Shown: positions 19,563 through 20,803 of the stretch, in pieces
Layout: the number at the start of each line of letters is the position of its first letter
Position numbering within the stretch: the first letter of the stretch is position 1
IMG/VR virus record: IMGVR_UViG_3300034104_006708
Location: 1 to 20,803 of that record
DNA from: a virus
Reading direction: 5' to 3' (one strand)
Length of the DNA: 20,803 nt
Notes under the pieces: model-generated
Seen by the model: only the letters and a program-made list of their open reading frames with translations
Databases searched by the model: none
Told to the model about the DNA's origin: nothing
Translations under genes and position numbers: made by a program

Positions 19563-19844
19563 ATGGCAAATCGGAATCCTCTTTACATCAACGATGGCGC
19601 GAACACGGTTATTCGCGACACAGTCACTCAGCCGGAGCGCGCGGCCGCGGTTACACCAAGCGACTCTACTACGTTTGAACCTTCGACGCTCTACGTTGCC
19701 GGCACTGGCGCGATTAGCGTTGAAACTCCCGGGGGTGACGTTGTTCTGTTCAGCGGCGTTGTCGGATGGTTCCCGGTGAAAGTGGTCAAAGTGCGCGCGA
19801 CCGGTACGACTGCGACAGGCATCGTGCGTTTGTTCAATACTTAA
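19563..19844 (+). CDS. Spike-base/decoration-like protein (93 aa)
   Basis: All-beta small protein: ERAAAVTPSDSTTFEPSTLY, VAGTGAISVETPGGDVVLFS, then GVVGWFPVKVVKVRATGTTA ending TGIVRLFNT. The order TPSD...LYVxGTGxIxVxTxGGDxVxFxxVxxxxxPVxVxxVxATGTTATxIVxLF is typical of small phage proteins annotated as spike-base or head-decoration proteins. In this position it may form part of a head fibre or tail spike base. A single-copy structural role is inferred, not shown. Confidence 0.6.
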   Translation: MANRNPLYINDGANTVIRDTVTQPERAAAVTPSDSTTFEPSTLYVAGTGAISVETPGGDVVLFSGVVGWFPVKVVKVRATGTTATGIVRLFNT

Positions 19845-19845
19845 A

Positions 19846-20049
19846 ATGCCATCACTTTCCCTCGAGTCTGCAACGGATTGTATGCCGGTGATGAAATTCA
19901 CCGGAGGAGGGGGAGTTGTCACGCCGGCAAATGACCTTGATGGCGGGATTGCATCATCAGCTTCTTTCACGATTACTGCTGATGGCGGAATTGCAACAAC
20001 CACAACATTTTCTATAGACTACAACGGCGGAAACGCACAATTTACCTAA
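19846..20049 (+). CDS. Hypothetical small beta-rich protein (67 aa)
   Basis: Low-complexity, strand-rich protein: MPSLSLESATDCMPVMKFTG, then GGGVVTPANDLDGGIASSAS, then FTITADGGIATTTTFSIDYN. Two similar segments, GGIASSASFTITADGG and GGIATTTTFSIDYNGG, form an internal repeat suited to a fibre or spike. The start is one base after the previous stop, without a clear Shine-Dalgarno sequence. It probably belongs with the spike/fibre genes around it. Confidence 0.5.
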   Translation: MPSLSLESATDCMPVMKFTGGGGVVTPANDLDGGIASSASFTITADGGIATTTTFSIDYNGGNAQFT

Positions 20050-20052
20050 TCT

Positions 20053-20803
20053 ATGCCAGACAGAATTAGACCTCGCGGAGATACGGCGGCAAACTGGACT
20101 TCTGCAAATCCGGTTTTGCAAGAGCGTGAAATCGGGATCGAGACAGATACGCGCCGATACAAAATCGGGGACGGCACTACTGCGTGGAATTCGCTTTCCT
20201 ACAATCAAATTGGAGATCGGTATTACACAACGAGCGCCACAAGCCAATCAATCACCAACGGCGCAAAAACGTTTACGGTTTCAGCCGGGCTGGCATACAC
20301 GCCGCAGCAGGCAATTCAGATTGTTTCGACGGCATCCCCAACAAACCATATGCACGCAACAGTGACATCCTATTCTGGGACTACACTTGTTGTGAACGTT
20401 GATAAACACACCGGATCCGGGACCTTCTCGAGCTGGACAATTAATGTTGGCGGGGTAAGTGGAGCAACCGTTCCGCTTTCACCTGATCCTACTGGGGTAT
20501 ACGGAAGCGCTGCTCAACTTGCGTCATTGACAGTTAACAATCTTGGCCAAGTTACAGCAGCTTCAGCCGTTGCGTTTACTGCTTCGAATATTCAAGCTTT
20601 TGCTGCTAGTGGAACATGGACAAAGCCGTTAAACGCAAAACGTGTAAAAGTTGAATTAATTGGGGGCGCGGGCGGGGGCGGAAGCGGGGCAGTAACTTTT
20701 GGATCGCTAGTACCTGGCGGGGGAGGGGGAGGTGGGTCTGGTGCGTTTACACTAATTGAATTTCCTGCTGATTTTTTACCTGCCACTGTTTCAGTTACTA
20801 TTG
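20053..20803 (+). CDS. Fibre/tropism protein, Mtd-N-like start, glycine-rich end (partial, at least 250 aa)
   Basis: Open from the ATG at 20053 to the window edge with no stop. The N-terminus (MPDRIRPRGDTAANWTSANP, VLQEREIGIETDTRRYKIGD, GTTAWNSLSY) matches the trimeric N-terminal module found in phage tail and head fibres (major tropism determinant N-like). Residues 60-150 are Ser/Thr-rich strands. From about 190 the protein shows GTWTKPLNAKRVKVELIGGA followed by runs of glycine (GGGGSG, GGGGGGGSG), the glycine-rich fibre domain. Because it directly follows the portal and precedes any visible capsid gene, a head-fibre role is as likely as a tail fibre. Confidence 0.8.
   Translation, partial: MPDRIRPRGDTAANWTSANPVLQEREIGIETDTRRYKIGDGTTAWNSLSYNQIGDRYYTTSATSQSITNGAKTFTVSAGLAYTPQQAIQIVSTASPTNHMHATVTSYSGTTLVVNVDKHTGSGTFSSWTINVGGVSGATVPLSPDPTGVYGSAAQLASLTVNNLGQVTAASAVAFTASNIQAFAASGTWTKPLNAKRVKVELIGGAGGGGSGAVTFGSLVPGGGGGGGSGAFTLIEFPADFLPATVSVTI

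Overview
The window is part of a tailed double-stranded DNA phage or prophage, most likely podovirus-like. Evidence is a large terminase, a T7 gp8-type head-tail connector (portal), a D5/VirE-type primase-helicase, a YqaJ exonuclease with an ERF annealing protein, and a lysis cassette with a lipoprotein spanin. The lipoprotein and spanin layout points to a Gram-negative host. No tRNA, rRNA or host housekeeping gene is present, so the host cannot be named. Base composition is moderately GC-rich (about 55% by eye). No integrase, DNA polymerase, endolysin, scaffold or major capsid gene is seen, so the genome continues past both ends.

Layout. 67-1136 (leftward): lysis block with two holin-like membrane proteins and an overlapping spanin-like pair. 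1118-5517 (leftward): replication block read from the right as a Cro-like HTH regulator, an SF2 helicase, an SSB-like protein, a VRR-NUC nuclease and a primase-helicase. 5518-5622: divergent promoter/operator region. 5623-7705 (rightward): recombination block with YqaJ exonuclease, ERF annealing protein, an AlpA/excisionase-like HTH protein and a small membrane protein, closed by a bidirectional terminator at 7725-7760. 7782-12724 (leftward): about a dozen small, mostly unknown genes. In the right half of this block five gene junctions are filled by near-identical linkers of about 82-88 bp carrying two hairpins. 12725-13591: a largely non-coding region with several families of 9-bp tandem repeats, a plausible origin or regulatory centre. 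13592-20803 (rightward): packaging and head block with a small-terminase-like protein, large terminase, a cupin-fold protein, four small proteins with a shared tail motif, the portal, a spike-base-like protein and the start of a fibre protein that runs off the window.

How it fits together. The HTH regulator probably controls the divergent early operons. Helicase, SSB-like protein, nuclease and primase-helicase would drive replication. The exonuclease and annealase form a Red-like recombination pair. The 12.7-13.6 kb region separates the leftward accessory operon from the rightward late genes and holds the repeats expected of an origin or switch.

Three things look least explained. First, the linkers turn the accessory operon into a string of interchangeable cassettes. 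Second, the nested 9-bp repeat arrays at 12.9-14.25 kb include an inverted duplication of a gene start. Third, four consecutive small virion-type proteins share an N-terminal helix and a C-terminal LLG motif whose codons also form the ribosome binding site of the next gene.
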